From assembly GCF_012927245.1 (NCBI RefSeq), contig NZ_JABBGE010000006.1:504625-568624 (forward strand): a stretch of 64,000 nt of DNA, written 5' to 3'. Shown piece by piece: positions 63,384-64,000 of the stretch (the first letter of the stretch is position 1; every line of letters starts with the position of its first letter). The notes below the pieces were generated by a model. That model was not told where the DNA came from, searched no databases, and saw only the letters and a program-made list of their open reading frames with translations. The translations under genes were made by a program, and so were the position numbers. Source of the stretch: Streptomyces sp. R302 (GTDB lineage: Bacteria > Actinomycetota > Actinomycetes > Streptomycetales > Streptomycetaceae).

Positions 63384-64000
63384 CCGGTTCCCGAGGCCTG
63401 GACGGCCGTGTGCTGCGGTCCGCCGAGCGCGACCTTGATCGCGCCGGTCTGGCCGGCGCGGCCGAAGATGTCGTACGCCTCCTCCATCTGCCCGAGTTCG
63501 AAGCGGTGGGTGACCAGTTCGGCGGTGGGGAGCCGGCCGGCGGCCATCATGCGCAGCAGCATCGGCGTCGAGGAGGTGTCGACGAGGCCGGTGGTGACGG
63601 TGACGTCCTTGATCCACAGGTCTTCGAGGTGGAGGGCGGCGGGCTTGCCGTGGACGCCGATGTTGGCGACGCGGCCGCCGGGGCGGACCATCCGGGTGCA
63701 CATCTCGAAGGTCTCCGGGGTGCCCACGGCCTCCATGACGACGTCGGCGCCGAGGCCGCCGGTCAGGTCGGCGACGAGCTGTTCCGGTTCTTCCCCGGCC
63801 GTCGCGGTGGCGTCGGCACCGAGCCGGCGGGCGGCGGCGAGGCGCGAGTCGGCCAGGTCGACGGCGATGATCCGGCCGGGGCTGTAGAGGCGCGCGGTGA
63901 TGATCGCGGCGAGGCCGATGGGGCCCGCACCGACCACGACGACCGTGTCGCCCGGCCGGACGGCGCCGTTGAGGACGCCGACCTCGTAGGCGGTGGGGAA
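63380..64000 (-). CDS. Zinc-type alcohol dehydrogenase, C-terminal part (cut by window edge)
   Basis: The last 206 codons of an MDR-family dehydrogenase. They contain the Rossmann nucleotide site VVVVGAGPIGLAAIITA, the acidic strand end IIAVDLADSRLAAARRLGAD, and GADVVMEAVGTPETFEMCTRMVRPGGRVANIGVHG, then MEEAYDIF near the end. The zinc-ligand half is outside the window, so substrate class cannot be settled. The gene lies upstream in the same leftward operon as the HAD and GH65 genes. Confidence 0.88.
   Translation of the reverse strand, partial: FPTAYEVGVLNGAVRPGDTVVVVGAGPIGLAAIITARLYSPGRIIAVDLADSRLAAARRLGADATATAGEEPEQLVADLTGGLGADVVMEAVGTPETFEMCTRMVRPGGRVANIGVHGKPAALHLEDLWIKDVTVTTGLVDTSSTPMLLRMMAAGRLPTAELVTHRFELGQMEEAYDIFGRAGQTGAIKVALGGPQHTAVQASGTG

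Noticed and set aside
59172..64000. A trehalose-specific assignment for the GH65 enzyme
   Set aside because: GH65 includes trehalose, maltose, kojibiose and nigerose enzymes; the sequence read by eye does not decide, so only the family is given.

Overview
The window is chromosomal DNA of a Streptomyces-type actinomycete. GC content is very high, so long spurious frames run antisense to almost every real gene. Start codons are often GTG, stop/start overlaps of the ATGA or GTGA type are common, and the gene families are typical of the genus: an AfsR/SARP regulator, DmdR/IdeR-type iron boxes, and a DevR/DevS-like dormancy locus. No tRNA, rRNA, CRISPR array, integrase or transposase gene was seen. 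One MITE-like repeat (139-339) lies at the left end.

Region 1 (about 0.6-15 kb) looks like a poorly described peptide natural-product locus. A SARP activator (586-2454) precedes two divergent gene sets. Leftward run a 47-residue candidate precursor peptide, a radical SAM enzyme with a C-terminal cysteine set, a glycosyltransferase, a methyltransferase and an MFS exporter. Rightward run a second radical SAM protein, a heme-oxygenase-like diiron protein and a 66-residue protein of the kind annotated as 'aroma-sacti cluster' protein, all coupled by overlapping starts and stops. Both small peptides carry the motif PEVEAH. The divergent promoter region holds an 11-bp-phased direct repeat that fits a SARP operator. 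A strong hairpin separates the precursor from its first enzyme gene. A second run follows: zinc ribbon/nucleotide cyclase/AAA protein, cytoplasmic subtilisin-like protease, GAF protein.

Region 2 (15-51 kb) is an iron regulon built around a hydroxamate siderophore. Nine iron boxes were found by eye. They precede a DUF2470 protein (followed by a FetB-like permease), an acetylglutamate kinase paralogue and an N-acetylglutamate-synthase-like GNAT protein (ornithine supply), two FecCD/FecE uptake systems, a heterodimeric ABC transporter, an ornithine N-hydroxylase operon (hydroxylase, binding lipoprotein, 4812-residue NRPS, MbtH), a formyltransferase followed by an odd MarR fusion, and a second binding lipoprotein. 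The NRPS reads C-A-T-C-A-T-C-A-T-C-A-T-C. Its selectivity residues indicate serine at module 2 and hydroxyornithine-type units at the other three. Composition, the starter-like first C domain and the terminal C domain suggest a foroxymithine-like product (inference).

Region 3 (51-64 kb) resembles the DevR/DosR (OsdR) hypoxia and dormancy locus: two CBS-BON proteins, a NarL-type response regulator, a GAF-GAF histidine kinase, a P-type cation ATPase, one good and one degenerate universal stress protein, an Acg-type nitroreductase, a GH65 glycosidase, a HAD hydrolase and a cut-off alcohol dehydrogenase. A GGACCGTTCGGCCC element lies upstream of both CBS genes and is a candidate regulator box.
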